Shown: in pieces, positions 12,697 through 24,586 of the stretch
Layout of the letters: each line of letters opens with the position of its first letter
Position numbering within the stretch: the stretch's first letter is position 1
Source of the DNA: Triops longicaudatus
Lineage: Eukaryota > Arthropoda > Branchiopoda > Notostraca > Triopsidae
NCBI GenBank assembly: GCA_022885665.1
Contig: JAGQDJ010000082.1
Location: 158,819-222,818 of the forward strand
Length of the DNA: 64,000 nucleotides
Direction of reading: 5' to 3'
Made by a program: the position numbers and the translations under genes
Notes under the pieces: model-generated
What the model saw: the letters and a program-made list of their open reading frames with translations, nothing else
The model's database searches: none
What the model was told of the DNA's origin: nothing

Positions 12697-12890
12697 GATG
12701 CCATCAGTGGCGTCGTGCCATAAGGGACAGGGGGGGCCCGGCCCCCCACCAAATTTTTGCCATTCTGAAAAAAAAAGGTATCACCCTTTTTCAAAATTTG
12801 TAAACCTGAAAAAAAGTAACACCTTTTTATGAGAAATGCAAAATCGGGCCCCCCCAAATTTTTGAAGTGCACGACGCCACTGGATGCCAT
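12697..12890. mobile_element. Non-autonomous hAT-type MITE with 8-bp target duplication
   Basis: The element runs 12705-12882 (178 bp). Its ends are perfect 14-bp inverted repeats, CAGTGGCGTCGTGC and GCACGACGCCACTG, followed inward by G/C-runs and AAATTTTT on both sides. It is flanked by identical 8-bp direct repeats GATGCCAT at 12697-12704 and 12883-12890. An 8-bp duplication and a CAGTG-type terminus are hallmarks of the hAT superfamily. The interior holds two related CTGAAAAAAA...CACC..TTTTT units and no coding capacity, so it would need a transposase in trans. Perfect duplications and perfect terminal repeats suggest a fairly recent insertion. Confidence 0.88.
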
Positions 12891-14065
12891 GCTCCCGCCA
12901 TTCTTGGGCGATCAGGGGGTAACGGTCTCCTCGAATCATAGAGGTATTTAAGTATGTGGGACTCATAATACATATGGGACGACGTTTGTGTCTGGCTATG
13001 ATATTCATACAAGATCAGACAATGTTCTGTTGTGTTGTGCTCAATCCATTTTGGTCCAGGGTACTTTACGATTTAGCCGTCTCCCTGTTAGTTTCCTAAT
13101 CTACGAAACATAACTCATCGAAGACTAATATAAACCTTTGAATCCTATTTTTCTAACACCCCTCCCCCGCCCCTCGATTCTTAGCTTTCCCATCTTAACT
13201 AACCAAACATAGCCAAGCTTAACTAATTTTATCAAACTCTGAGGCATTTAATTTCCCCGCGCCTACACAAACCATAGGGAAATCAATGCAAAAGACAAGT
13301 CAGTTTGGTTAGGTTATTTGGGTTAGGTTTGTCTGGTCACGTTAAGTTAGGCCCAGATTGTGTTCAGGAATGCTTAGAGGGGAGTTGGGTCAATAGTAAC
13401 ATTTCGCGCTTCGTCAGTTTTTACTCGCGCCACGAACTTAACTTAGTACCTGATTGTGTATCCACTCGATGCAGGTGTACCCCTGCTCTTTCTTAAGCCA
13501 TTGTATTCTTCCTAACAACTTAAAATAAGGTTGAAATAGCCCTCAAACTACGAGGCCTTGTTTGTTACTACCGTATAACCCTTGTAAACAAGAGTGGTAC
13601 CGTGTTTAACTTGCGTTTTACCATAAGAAACTTCATCAAGCAAATTTCTAATGTTTCATTAAACGGGTCGTAACGAAAGTTTGCAGTTACCGTCCTGAAA
13701 AATATTGAAAAAAAGGGACGCAACGCGTTCTGAAGGTGCTGTTTTCAAACTCCAGTTACCATGACAACTGCAGATAAACAATGCGATTTTTTTTTTAGTA
13801 CAGTGTTTGTTCCTCCTAATCATTTATAGCTAATTAGTGTATTTAAGCTAAGGCAACGTATTTCTTTCTGCATTTGATAGATTTCCTGACAGTTCTGAAC
13901 ACAGAGTATACAGAGACGACTAAAGTCCTTTCCCTTATGGACCAAGTGTCCCAGGCCCGCCCTCCTAGAAAAATGCCCCGCTTTCCTGTAAGCGGAACAC
14001 ACTACTCTATGGGGGGAACCTCGAGAACAAGAACAGAGTATATACTATCTCTATGTTATAGCAGA

Positions 14066-14200
14066 TTCTGTTGGGAGGGCCAGTGCGCACTGAGTTTTGT
14101 AAACGCAGCGATTCTCTGTTTTTCCAGAGCTAAGAAATATTTCGTTGGTCAAGCACACCAGGCGTCAAAAACTCAGTAGGCACTGGCTTTCCCAACAAAA
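14066..14200. repeat. Imperfect inverted repeat
   Basis: The left arm at 14066-14106 and the reverse complement of 14161-14200 align over about 33 bases with five mismatches; shared words include TGTTGGGA, GCCAGTGC and ACTGAGTTTT. The spacer is about 55 bp. If transcribed it would fold into a long hairpin. No target duplication was seen around it, so it may be an inverted duplication or the remains of a foldback element. Confidence 0.6.
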
Positions 14201-15168
14201 TTTCCCATGGACCTGTAGGCCGCTCGTATCCACCCATGGGCCACCTTACAGCCAACCAGTTTGGGTTCTATTTCCAAAACTCCATCAGCATTGACTCTGG
14301 CACTTAAGGACTTCTTTTAATATCTATCTTTTGGGACGTGCCTGTATAACGGCAAGTCATCTCTATATTAACTCTACGGTTCTGAACTCCAAATCAAGCT
14401 ACGTCATGCAGTGTTGCCATTTTTTCCGGCTCGTTTCCTATTGTCGAGAAATCGGCTGTTACTATCGTTTCGACGGGCGTCCTGGGATTTCTAAGTCTCT
14501 AGTAAGCATAACTATGGGGTTATGGTGTCCGACCTTTTCACATACTGTTCAGCAGCATTCAGCTGAAAAAATATTTGTAAGAATTTTGGGTCATTTACAG
14601 TGAACGCAACGGGCGAAGACATGCCACCCGTTTTCTTTGAGGAAGGTAGGGAAACTAAACATTATTGAATAGCTTGATTAACCCTCAGTCATTCTACATG
14701 CAACTTTATTAATAGTGCTAACGGTATGTCACATGACCGTAATTACTTTTTTTCACAGACACAAGAAATTTTTCGACTTGCAAAGAAAGAACGCATGGAA
14801 ACTCACCTGAAAAACCAACTCCTATCCAGTGTTGAAAAGACTGTCGACAGATTCCGAGTAACGCAGTAATGGAAACCGTAGGAAGTGCAACCAAGTGCGA
14901 ACGTGAAAAAACGTAAATTTTAGTGCTTAAGTGTCTCTTTATCTGTCGATCTTTTTTCATTCATATTTTTTTGCTAAATAGCGAAGTCATTTACTTAATA
15001 GAAAAGGATCATATGTGACCGAACGATTCACTTTAATCAAGTCAAAAAGAAATTTTCTGACAAAGTGCTATTGCCCATGCAGTACCTTGTTCGTATTCCA
15101 AGTTATACCGGCGTGGGGCAACTTTGAACTCATACGTTAAAAATAAAATAGTCTTACATACGACCACC

Positions 15169-15212
15169 AAAAAAAAAAAAAAAAAAAAAAAAGAAAAAGA
15201 AAAGAAAAAAAA
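15169..15212. repeat. A-rich tract
   Basis: About 28 consecutive A bases followed by AAG/AAAG-interrupted A runs. This could be simple sequence or the poly(A) tail of an old retroposed insert; no recognisable retroelement precedes it. Confidence 0.7.
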
Positions 15213-16871
15213 CTTTTGTTTCCTTTCTACTCAAAAATTAGCTGAGGACAAGAAAAACGGTAAATTCGCGTTTTTTAGTTTTTTGACTGTATAAAACAAC
15301 ACTTATCTAAATTTAATCTAACCCTAACTCGACCTACCACAAGTGACCTACCGCTTAACACAACTTCCCTAAACTAACGTAGCTTTTCCTTTGAATTTCC
15401 CTTCGTAGGCCTACATACTTTCGTGCCATGGTTAACTGAGGTTAAATTTGGTTTTAAAAAAAGTTAAATTGGGTAAATTTTATTTAGGTTTCAGTTGGTT
15501 TAGTCAAGTTCCCGAATTTAGGATAGGTTTAATCAAGCTAGGGTAAGAAAAACGGAATCTAGGGAGGAGTTTTACTGAAAACTAGCGGAAATGAGGTAAA
15601 AACAAGTTAAAAATGTTAAAATTTTAATTGAAATTAGTTATAGAAAAGGAAAAAATTATACAGATAAATGTAGTTTTTGTTTCTAAAATATATCGTAAAA
15701 TGTTTCCAAAGAATTGTCGATTTTTCCAGTAAATGCGAAAAAATTTAGCGAGCGCGCTCGTTTCGAAACGATCGATCGGAAGCTCTGACCTCAGGGTTGG
15801 AAACGGTAGAAAATTCTTACACTTTTCGTAAGAACGGGAATGCAGATTTAGTATTTACTTACCGCGGGAACTATTTCCCGTAGAACTTTGAACATAATGG
15901 GGGAGCCGTAAAGGTTGGCGAGTAAATTTTCGCTTACGATAAAGCGTAGAAAATTTGAATAACGAAGTTAATAAAGAATTATTTAAATCGTATTTTATTC
16001 AAAGCGTGACCTAGTTAACATCAGCCCAAAACTTAACTGTTGGGTTCGGAAAGAGTATTTGTTCGAAAATTTTATCCTAAATCCTACTTCGAATTGGGCT
16101 ACTGAGAAAATGGTATGATGTGATACGCTTTTCTTCCCCTTCAAAGATGCGAAACGTTTTGAAAAGACAGTAAATTTTTGCCTGAACACACACGAATCAT
16201 ACGTACAAAAATCTTTTCTTTTAACGAGAAAACCCAAAAAGAAGCGCCCTTTTAAGGCTACCCGGGATAAACCACATATTCTTAAGGAAATTAGAGAAAA
16301 GGAGACGAAACATCAACGTAAACCGCATGTTCATTTTACCCCGCTGAATTTGGTGCCTTTTACCCTGATAACTAGCACAGTAACACTAAATATCTACCAC
16401 GGGAACTACCGCGAGAAAGACAGAACCACAGTATGCGAACCCTGCTCTGGTTATAACCAACAAAAACTCCATACCTGCTTCTATGACGTCATTTTCACGT
16501 CATTTTAGGATGAAGGAGAAAACCAAGACCACTCATCTGTAGAAGGTTAAGTGTCAATGAGCAGGAAATGCGTAGTGATGGTTTTGAACAAAATGTCGGA
16601 TATTTCTAGTTGCGTAAGCTCACGTCTAAGTGGTCACGCTTATGTTATTCAAAGCTTGCGAAAACGTGCCGAAAGCTTAAACCAACTGATCTGCGTTATG
16701 GCCATAACCCAGTCGAGTTTGATGGAAAAGAAAACGAATTATATTTCTCCGTGTACAAATGAGTATGTGCAAGAAAAGAGAAAATACAAGCGAAATACTG
16801 AATGATATTTAATGATAACATGAATATTAAACTTGCTCGTCAAACGAAAAAAATGAATCACAACATGAATG

Positions 16872-19868
16872 TTAAACTTGCTCCTCCATTTGCGAAGCGT
16901 CGTCCGAAACTTCTCCTGGAGCCTCATCTTCAGCTTCATCTGTAGCTTCGTCTGAAACATCGCCTGGAGCTTCTTCTGGAGCTTCATCCGTAGCTTCGTC
17001 TGAGATATCGCCTGGACCGTCTTCTGTTGTATTGCCAGGTGCATTTGCTGGTGTGTCGTCCGAAACTTCCATTTCTTCTTCCAATACATTCGTAACATTA
17101 CCGCACTCAATAAACTCGATGGTCTGGTGTTGTTCGATGAAAGTCTTCAGGTTCATCAAAGATAACATGTTCTTGTTGAAATCATCTTTGGACATATCCG
17201 AGAGCACGTCTGCAATATTAACCAAAACCTCCATGGCTTTGGCATGTTTTTCTTCTTTCGTAAGTTCCACTTCTACGGCTTCGAGTTCAATTATAATACC
17301 CTGTAACAATTTGAATTGAATATACCATAAAAAGATCGTCGTAACACGAAAAAAAAATTACTTCAGGTATCTCTTGTTCCTGTTTCCAACGTTTGTTGCA
17401 GATCATTTGTTCCACAGGCAATTTCTTTGCTTTCCTTACATGTAGAATATGCTGGCACGGTAATTCAAGGGAATGGAAGAAAATACAGGTGCAACTTTGC
17501 AGATCGTTTGAAACACGAAACGTTGTTCCACCTGTTTCGTTACTCGCGACTTCGGTAAACTCTCTTTCATCTTCCTGAAAACGAACACAATCCGAACGTA
17601 AAAATCCACGAAAAGAAAACTGGAAATGAAACATAAAAAAAGCGCTGCATGTTACCGTCACTATACGTAGTCCTGAATTGCAGCGTTTAAATTGAGAAAA
17701 GACCAATCCAGCTGCGAAAGGAGTTAGTTCAGCCAGGAAGCTGTTAAATTCATCGTGCTTAGTTTTTGGAGACTTGATATCACGTTCTAAGTTTTGCATA
17801 TCTGCTTCTTTAACACTGCCTTTTATAATTGAGATAATCCCCTTAATTGCAACGGAGATTGCCGTTCCGCACGGAATAGTTTCTTTCACCAATTTATGAA
17901 ACTTCTCTATCCTGTTGGTTGAATTGTTCTGGAGTGTGAGAAGTGTTTTGCGATGAACAGTTGCCCACAGTTCTGCTTTTTCAAACCATTCCAGGTAAAG
18001 TTCACCAGCAATTTCTAAATGCGAAAAAGAAAATCAAAAATACGTAGAAACTAATCCAAAATCAGACAGTATCAGATTTTACCGTGACTCGTGAGTTTGC
18101 CTTTGTACTTCTCAAATTCTTCCGAAATCGTTGTATGCATTGCCCTTTTAAATTTTTGCTGCAGCTTTCGCTTTTGGTCCCCGCTCATTGGAATCTTAGC
18201 CAATAACGCATCCACGGTTTTGTTTACGTAGGATTGGCAGGGTAGAACGCGAGCGGAGTTGAAGATGGACGAATAAAGCTCAAGATCTTCACCAAACTTG
18301 TTGACAACGACAGTTCGCGTCTTACTCGTATCGTTATTCTAGTAATTACAGTATGATGAAATTTCTTTCAATCTTTTACTTTTAAAATTGTTGAGGCTGC
18401 GAAAAATTTTCAAGCTTACTTTCGCGAAAAGTTCCAAGCAGGACTTCACTGATTCAGAAGACGCATTTTTGACTAGAAAAAACGCTGCAGGTTGGTTGGT
18501 GCCATTGTTATCGACTACAATAATCGCATGCAAGCTCAAGTCCCCTTTGCTGATAGTGAACGAGCCATCAATAAAGCAGACGTCCCCAAATTTGGCAAAC
18601 TGTATTCGCTGTTCTTTTAGCTGCAGGTAAATTCCCTGCATGGTTGAATCGTCAGAAAGGAAAACATGGGCGAAGTTTGAAGGATCTCGAGAGATTTCTT
18701 CTAGAAGGGAGCATGTCGCTTTCCAATCATTGGCCGGTTCCACGGCCATATATTTGTGCTTCAAGTTGTAAATGTCTTTCGTCTTGAGATGGACATCAAA
18801 ATTGCTCAACACCGATTTCCGAATTGCGGATGGTGCCATGTTCGCTTCTAAACTTGCCTTGATAAACGTTTGAGCTTCGTCGCTTAGCCTCCTGAAAAAT
18901 GTAATAAATAAATAAGTACATGTAATATGTTAGTAATAACACGTAAATAATAAAATTATTGCAAATCTATATATATATATCATCTTAAAACGCAACAGCA
19001 TATGTTTAACTCCAACAGATTTCACTTTTTATTATTAAGTAAATATCGCAAACTGCTTAAACCGCTTATGACTCTTGAATTTGATAAATCATCTTTCATC
19101 TAATTTATTAAAAAAAGAAACTTATTGATTTCAAAGTTACTAATTTATATTTTTTTATTTGCGTGCTGCTAGATTAGTGAAACTTCTCTTAACTATTGTG
19201 AAGCTTTAATGGATTTAGAAACTTCCAAAAAATATGTATATAAATATAGAAAGAGAATTCACTTTGTGCGATGGTAGAGTTTCATATGGTCAGCTGACAT
19301 CGCATGATTAGCATGCTGAATGTTCAATTCGGTGATTACGAGTTTCTTGAAATGCGCGATGTAAACCACCGTAAAAGTGAAAGGACAGTTTTTTGCAAAA
19401 ACATTTTGGTTGACTCGCAGCATCTTTTGGGAACGGGAGCGATGAAGACCATAATGAATGCACACGTAAACAACTCTTCGGTATCTCATACTTTCGTCGA
19501 TTTTATTCTTCAACTATGATCACAAAAATTATAAAATGTCACTCGTTCTATGTAAACCAAGACTTACATTGTGGTTGTAGGCTTTAACGGTGTTACAATT
19601 TTCAATCCGTAATGGAAAGAAGTATTTTGTCTTCAAGATTTTAACCATTTCTTCCACCTCGGCATAATTGTTAAACTCCCGGCCGATATATAGCATCTTC
19701 TCAAGTGCCAGCTGTGCTTCATCTTTCGCTCCTGATAAAAGAAGAAAAATTGCTGCTAAAAGAACTATTTGTTGTGAGACTTTCCAATAAGGTATTCATG
19801 CCTGACGATTCAGCTTTAAGTTGCGTCCCCTGCTCAGCTTTGGCTTTCTGAATTCGTAACACATTCAT
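16872..19868 (-). CDS. MULE-derived SWIM zinc-finger protein (ZSWIM1/3-like)
   Basis: Eight exons: 19802-19868, 19568-19731, 19263-19513, 18420-18891, 18083-18338, 17656-18014, 17362-17574 and 16872-17300. They sum to 2211 bases, giving 736 residues from ATG to TAA with every phase matching. The first intron uses a GC donor (CAG then GCATGA). Domains in order: an N-terminal FAR1/ZSWIM3-like region with a Cys/His pattern (YVCIHYGLH, RVNQNVFAKNCPFTF, IQHANHAMS); a MULE transposase-like segment with FIDGSFTISKGDLSLHAIIV (Asp at about 269) and LQNNSTNRIEKFHK; a SWIM finger C-T-C at 551-553 with C563 and H565; and an acidic repetitive tail (DEAPEEAPGDVSDEATDEAE). The other catalytic acids of the transposase are not evident. 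The introns, single copy and absence of terminal repeats point to a host gene derived from a transposase. Its function in arthropods is not known to me. Confidence 0.8.
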
Positions 19869-20754
19869 GTTCCAATTCCAGGCTGTTGTCCCTCACTTTT
19901 CTCCTTCCCCACAGACTGATTGCTCCTATGCAATGCGTATGTTAGGGGCAATGGCTGTGAAAATGGCTGTTGCGACGACGCTTTTCCCACGATTTCTTCT
20001 GCCATCTATCCCTTGTTACCTAAGTCAGTAAGCTCCTCCTTCGTTCTTTGATTACATTGTCGCGTGATTTGTTTTATTTTTGCCACAGGTAGTTCGCAAA
20101 AATTAATGATCTTGTATTTTTGTCTTCGGAATTTCCACCATATTTCGCTACGGCCAACGGTGCCATTGATAAAAATATTAAGTTTATAGAGCCTTCAAGT
20201 ATGAAGTGTGGAATCCAGACTTGTACGGTGAAAAACGCCAAGAAAAATATATTAATGACTTCAGTACATATCACGCTAGTACAAATTAAGTTACTTTGAA
20301 ACGTTGACGAAGTAATTTTCATTCATTGTGTCTACCTCGACTTAGTGAATGCAATTAATAATCTTAAATTGATATTTGTGTATTTTCTCAATAAATAATG
20401 CTTTATTTGGTTATTAGTAAATTATGATTAAAAGGTTAGTCCTACTTGTATTTTGTTTACGTACATTTTAGTTATTTTTTTTAACTTGACTTAACCTAAT
20501 AGTCTAATCTATGTCGTACGTATATGGTAAGACTGCAGCTGTTTGAAATATTATTAGCGTATTTAGGAAAAAAAAACGTACAGTAGAAGTTTTTAAAACT
20601 AGTAACTTACGTACAGTTTTCCGATAAAAGACTACTCGTGGGTAACTCGTGGTCTCTAACAAATGATTGCCACCTTCTCAGACTTTTCCAAGTTGCCGGT
20701 TTGTGTATCACTATGAGAGCGAACAAGTTTCAACCGTTTAACATTCTTCTTAGG
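19869..20754. other. Shared upstream region of two divergent genes
   Basis: The SWIM gene (minus) and ethanolamine kinase (plus) start about 890 bp apart and point away from each other, so both promoters probably lie here. A CTTCTTAG acceptor immediately before the kinase ATG at 20755 suggests a 5' untranslated exon upstream. No distinct core promoter element could be assigned. Confidence 0.45.
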
Positions 20755-22357
20755 ATGAACGAAACACCCCACTTCGATGTAGCCATTCAGCAAGACGGAC
20801 TAGTCGATGGAGCCCTAAAATTGGCAACTTTACTTAGACCCTCGTGGCCTGTGGACCAAATCCAAACAATAGTTAGCTTCTACGCGCCAGTCTTAAAATT
20901 ATACTCATTGAAGAGTATTTTTATAATGTAGGTGTTTAAAAATGGCATCACTAATAAGTTAGTCGGAGTGTACCTGCCCAATAAAGAAAAAGAAACCATT
21001 TTAATACGAGTTTATGGCGAGAAAACGGAACAAATCATTGACCGACATGTTGAAATCTACAACATTAAAGTAAAGTGCTCATTGAGCCCTTTTTTATTTA
21101 TTTATTTTTTAAATCTTATATTGGGTAGATTTTGCAAGTTGAGGGATTGGCACCACAGTTGTTCGCCACCTTCAGTAATGGCCTGTGTTATTCATATTTC
21201 GAGGGCTGTACCTTATCAACAGAAGCCGTGAGGGATCCTGCTTTATATCCTTTAATAGCCTCACGTCTTGCCAGGTTTCATAAATTCAAACCCGAAATTC
21301 ATCTGGATGGAACGAAACCGGTTGCCCCAGTTGTATGGGAAAAGTTGAGGAAGTTCCTCAACATGGTGCCCGAAACTTACCTTGATCCTGTGAAACAAGC
21401 AAAGTACGTGACATTTTAGAGCAAAAAGAGTGTATGGATCTGACAAATATCCTTGTCTAACATTGTTGATACTCCAGATTTCTTGCCCACATACCCAACA
21501 AAGTGCTATTGAATGAGGAATTGCAACGATTGGAGACCAAACTTAGTCATTTAGGAAGTCCGGTGGTCTTTTGTCACAATGACTTATTGCTCAATAATAT
21601 TATTCATAATGCAAATTATGGTTCAGTACAATTCATCGACTTCGAGTACGCAGGGTTTAATTACCAAGCCTTTGACATTGCCAATCACTTTTGCGAATTC
21701 GCAGGTATGCATCAAACCATTTGATTGTCTTTCTTAACAAGACCTTTTTACATAACAGCAGAACGTAATCGAGTCCGCCTTACGCGAAAGATTTTTCGTC
21801 GTATGCAGTAATTTTGTACATTTGTCTGTGAGAAGTTGGTTATTATTTAGTAAAAAACAAATTCTCATGCTGAACAACTTTTGAATAAACGCCCGTTACG
21901 ATTTGCTGTCGTTGTGATATAATCCTACATTTTTATAATTATCTTATTTTGTAAGTTATTTTATTGTTGTTGTTTTTTCATTTTTTATTTATTTATTTTT
22001 TTTTTTCATTTAAGGGGTCGATTCCGTGGACTACAGTCGTTTTCCTGACGCGAGTTTTCAGCGAGATTGGCTTCACTGTTACTTAAAAGTATATTTAGCC
22101 GAAGAAAACGTCGAAAGCTATGTAGAAGAAATGTTAAGCCAAGTGGCACGTTTTGTGCAAGCTTCTCACTTTTTTTGGGGTGTTTGGGCTCTTCTCCAAG
22201 CCGCGTATTCGACCATCGACTTTGATTTCATGAGGTATTTAAAAGTGACTAAGTGTGGCAGATAGGAGGGAAAAAAATTAGTCATGTAATAATGAAACCT
22301 TTTTTTTTTAGTTACGGTATCCTGCGTCTGCAAGAGTACGAAAAATGGAAAATGTGA
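20755..22357 (+). CDS. eas: Ethanolamine kinase
   Basis: Phosphorylates ethanolamine with ATP, the first step of the CDP-ethanolamine route to phosphatidylethanolamine, in the cytosol. Six exons: 20755-20871, 20932-21069, 21129-21403, 21478-21704, 22015-22234 and 22312-22357. They sum to 1023 bases, giving 340 residues with all phases matching. Seen: FKNGITNKLVGVYL near the N-terminus; the kinase Brenner motif VVFCHNDLLLNNII with H210, N211 and D212; the choline/ethanolamine kinase motif FIDFEYAGFNYQAFDIANHF starting at about 229; and EFAG, ASHFFWG.WAL and STIDFDF near the C-terminus. These favour ethanolamine kinase over choline kinase. The ATG at 20755 is preferred because an acceptor-like CTTCTTAG ends just before it; an in-frame ATG at 20713 would add 14 residues. 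The C-terminus is shorter than in vertebrate ETNK1. The Drosophila orthologue is easily shocked. Confidence 0.92.
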
Positions 22358-22989
22358 GTTAGCGAGCTATGAGACAACTCCCGGTGTCTTGTGCATCGCA
22401 TTCCACGTTCGAAGACAAAAGTGCAGCCATATATCAACTTTAGCAAATCCGATACTTAGAATAAGTTTCGTGTACCTTTTTAAATCAAATCACTGTTATT
22501 TACGACGTAGCAGGGGCAATATGTAAAACTTCTGGTCAATTTTTGTTAGCTGTATTTGGTAATCTTGCGGGCGTTACTGACACGTCTAGAAACATGATCA
22601 TGTGGAATGGAATGTGAATAGCCGTCACGCCAAAAATACAAAGACCAAAAATAAGGAACCCGAATGACTAGGTTACACATTGACAAAACAATATCGTAGG
22701 GCAGCGAAAGAGGGGAAGGGGCACAGGAAAAACTATAGAACATAAATATTAAACAAATGTTGTAGTGAAGTTTCCTACATGCTACGAAGTCGTTACCAAA
22801 TCTACGACTGAGAGTGAACACTTGAAATTCAGTAACCCAATAATGACTGAAAATATAACAGAATGTGCGCACTATCTGAACGTAAATAGTTTTTTTTTTT
22901 TTGGGGGGGGGGAGGGGTCAGGTTTAATCGCTTTGGTTTATCCGCTTCTTTTTTTTTTGAGTTGCGACTAGTTATATATCGTCAACTTT
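22358..22989. other. Convergent intergenic space
   Basis: The 3' ends of ethanolamine kinase (plus) and arfaptin (minus) face each other across about 630 bp. The space contains a T-run followed by a G-run at about 22890-22916. I see no gene or structured RNA. Confidence 0.5.
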
Positions 22990-24586
22990 TCACTGTTCGA
23001 TCCACGACGGTGCTGAAGCATTCGGAGCTTTGAGTTTGATATTAAACTGTTTGAGAGTTGCGTCCAACGCTGTTTGATTGCCCGAAAAGTAGGCAGAAAT
23101 GGCATTGTGGAATAACAAGAGCTGCTTATGCATTACTTTAACCTACATTACGGGAAAGAAAATTAGCTTCGTAAACTCTACAATAAATATTGTCAGTTGC
23201 TTTTACTCGGTTCTCATTTAAGAACTGTAGTTTAACAGACACATCCGAACGTAATTTCTCAAACTCTTGTTTGTGGACATCAAATTTGCGCTGGGCCTCT
23301 TCCAAAGCGATCGAAGATACTTCAGATCGCGGGGCTTGTGTAAGAACTTCTAAATCGCAGCGATAGGCATCATACTCCACCCTTGACAGAAAAGAAATAG
23401 ATTGCTAATTCATGCGTACTGTTTTAATTCAACAAACACATGATGCTAGTACTACCGTTTGTTCGAACAGCTATTTTGCAGCAATAGTAAAAACGACTAC
23501 CCTTTTGAGGCGAAAATTCCTCACAGGAAAATCACTTAAATGCAATACAATTTTTAAACGCCGTCAAAGGGTTGCAATGCTCTTTATTTCTCTCTTTTTT
23601 TTTCTTCTTTTCGTTGAGAAGAGAATGTGTTGTCTACAACTTCAACTGAGGAAAGATCCCTTAACTTCTGCTCGGGATTGTAATGAACGAAAATTGTGTG
23701 TACTAGCAACTACGCTGATGAACAGTAGGCTATATTTTGCTTCGTTACCTCGCCGTTTCGTAGCGTTTGACGGTCAGTAAAGTATCTTCAATTGTCTTAT
23801 TGCAAAGGGTGTTGACTGATGAAACGAAGAAATTCAACGCTGACAAGAGCACTTCGCCATTGCGGGTCAAATTCCGCTGAGTTTCAGCATTGTAGAGGAA
23901 TTCATTTTGCAATTCGGGAGACTTTTGGGCCAAGTCTGCCATAGCTTCTCCCAAACCGTGCTAACGATAAGATCACGATAACGAACATGACTGGGAAACG
24001 CAACAGGAATGTCGTTTTACCTGAGTGTTCACAACTTGCTGAAAGTGTGACGCAAGGGCGCGAGCCAGTCGCAGCAAATTGAGATATTTGCGTTGGGTTT
24101 CCCTTAGGTACTCAATCTGAGTTTCCAATTCTGTGTCGACAGTACGTGTCGATTTTCCCAACTTTTCAGAAATTATTTGCTTCGTACACTTGTATGTCGA
24201 TATACTCCATTTCTTAAGAAATTCCAGCTTAGAAACAGGTCCAAGAACATCGCCATTAGTAGCTACTGCTAATGCATAGAAAAAGGCAACATCAATAACA
24301 CCGATAACCCTTAGAAAAAAAAAGTACCTTGATTGGGCGCCGGCAACGGCATACTTTGACTTCTCGGAATGGCGTACTGGCTTTGAGGGGCTCCAGCTTG
24401 AGTTGTCTGCATTTGCATGGGCACATACGGTAAAGTGGCTGCTGGTCTGCTATCTTCAGGAAGTTGGCCTTCCACTACGGAAGCATACACTTGATTTACA
24501 TGAATGTTACCCGACTCGGCAGCAACAACGGAATTTTGATTATCGCTCCTTAGCGGAGTAGAATGCTGGACTGCAACTTGGGCCAT
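22990..24586 (-). CDS. Arfip: Arfaptin (BAR/AH domain protein)
   Basis: Arfaptins form crescent-shaped BAR dimers that sense membrane curvature and bind Arf, Arl1 and Rac GTPases at the trans-Golgi. Five exons: 24328-24586, 24021-24265, 23749-23960, 23207-23381 and 22990-23142. They sum to 1044 bases, giving 347 residues with all phases consistent; human arfaptin-2 is about 341. The first exon encodes a Gln/Pro/Ser-rich disordered N-terminus starting MAQVAVQHST at ATG 24586. The AH domain follows: KWSISTYKCTKQIISEKLGK, TRTVDTELETQIEYLRETQR, ADLAQKSPELQNEF, NFFVSSVNTLCNKTIEDTLL, RYETARVEYDAYR and VKVMHKQLLLFHNAISAYFS, ending SAPSWIEQ. These match arfaptins almost residue for residue. All introns are short (55 to 370 bp). 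Confidence 0.95.

Larger units (their letters stand above)
12891..16871. other. Intergenic, 4 kb without a recognised gene
   Basis: No gene could be supported. The stretch contains TTAGG-like words near 13300-13360 and 15300-15560, an inverted repeat at 14066-14200, an A-rich tract at about 15169-15212, and a palindromic cluster near 15745-15780 (GAGCGCGCTC, TTTCGAAA, CGATCGATCG). Open frames are short and lack splice context. Confidence 0.5.
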
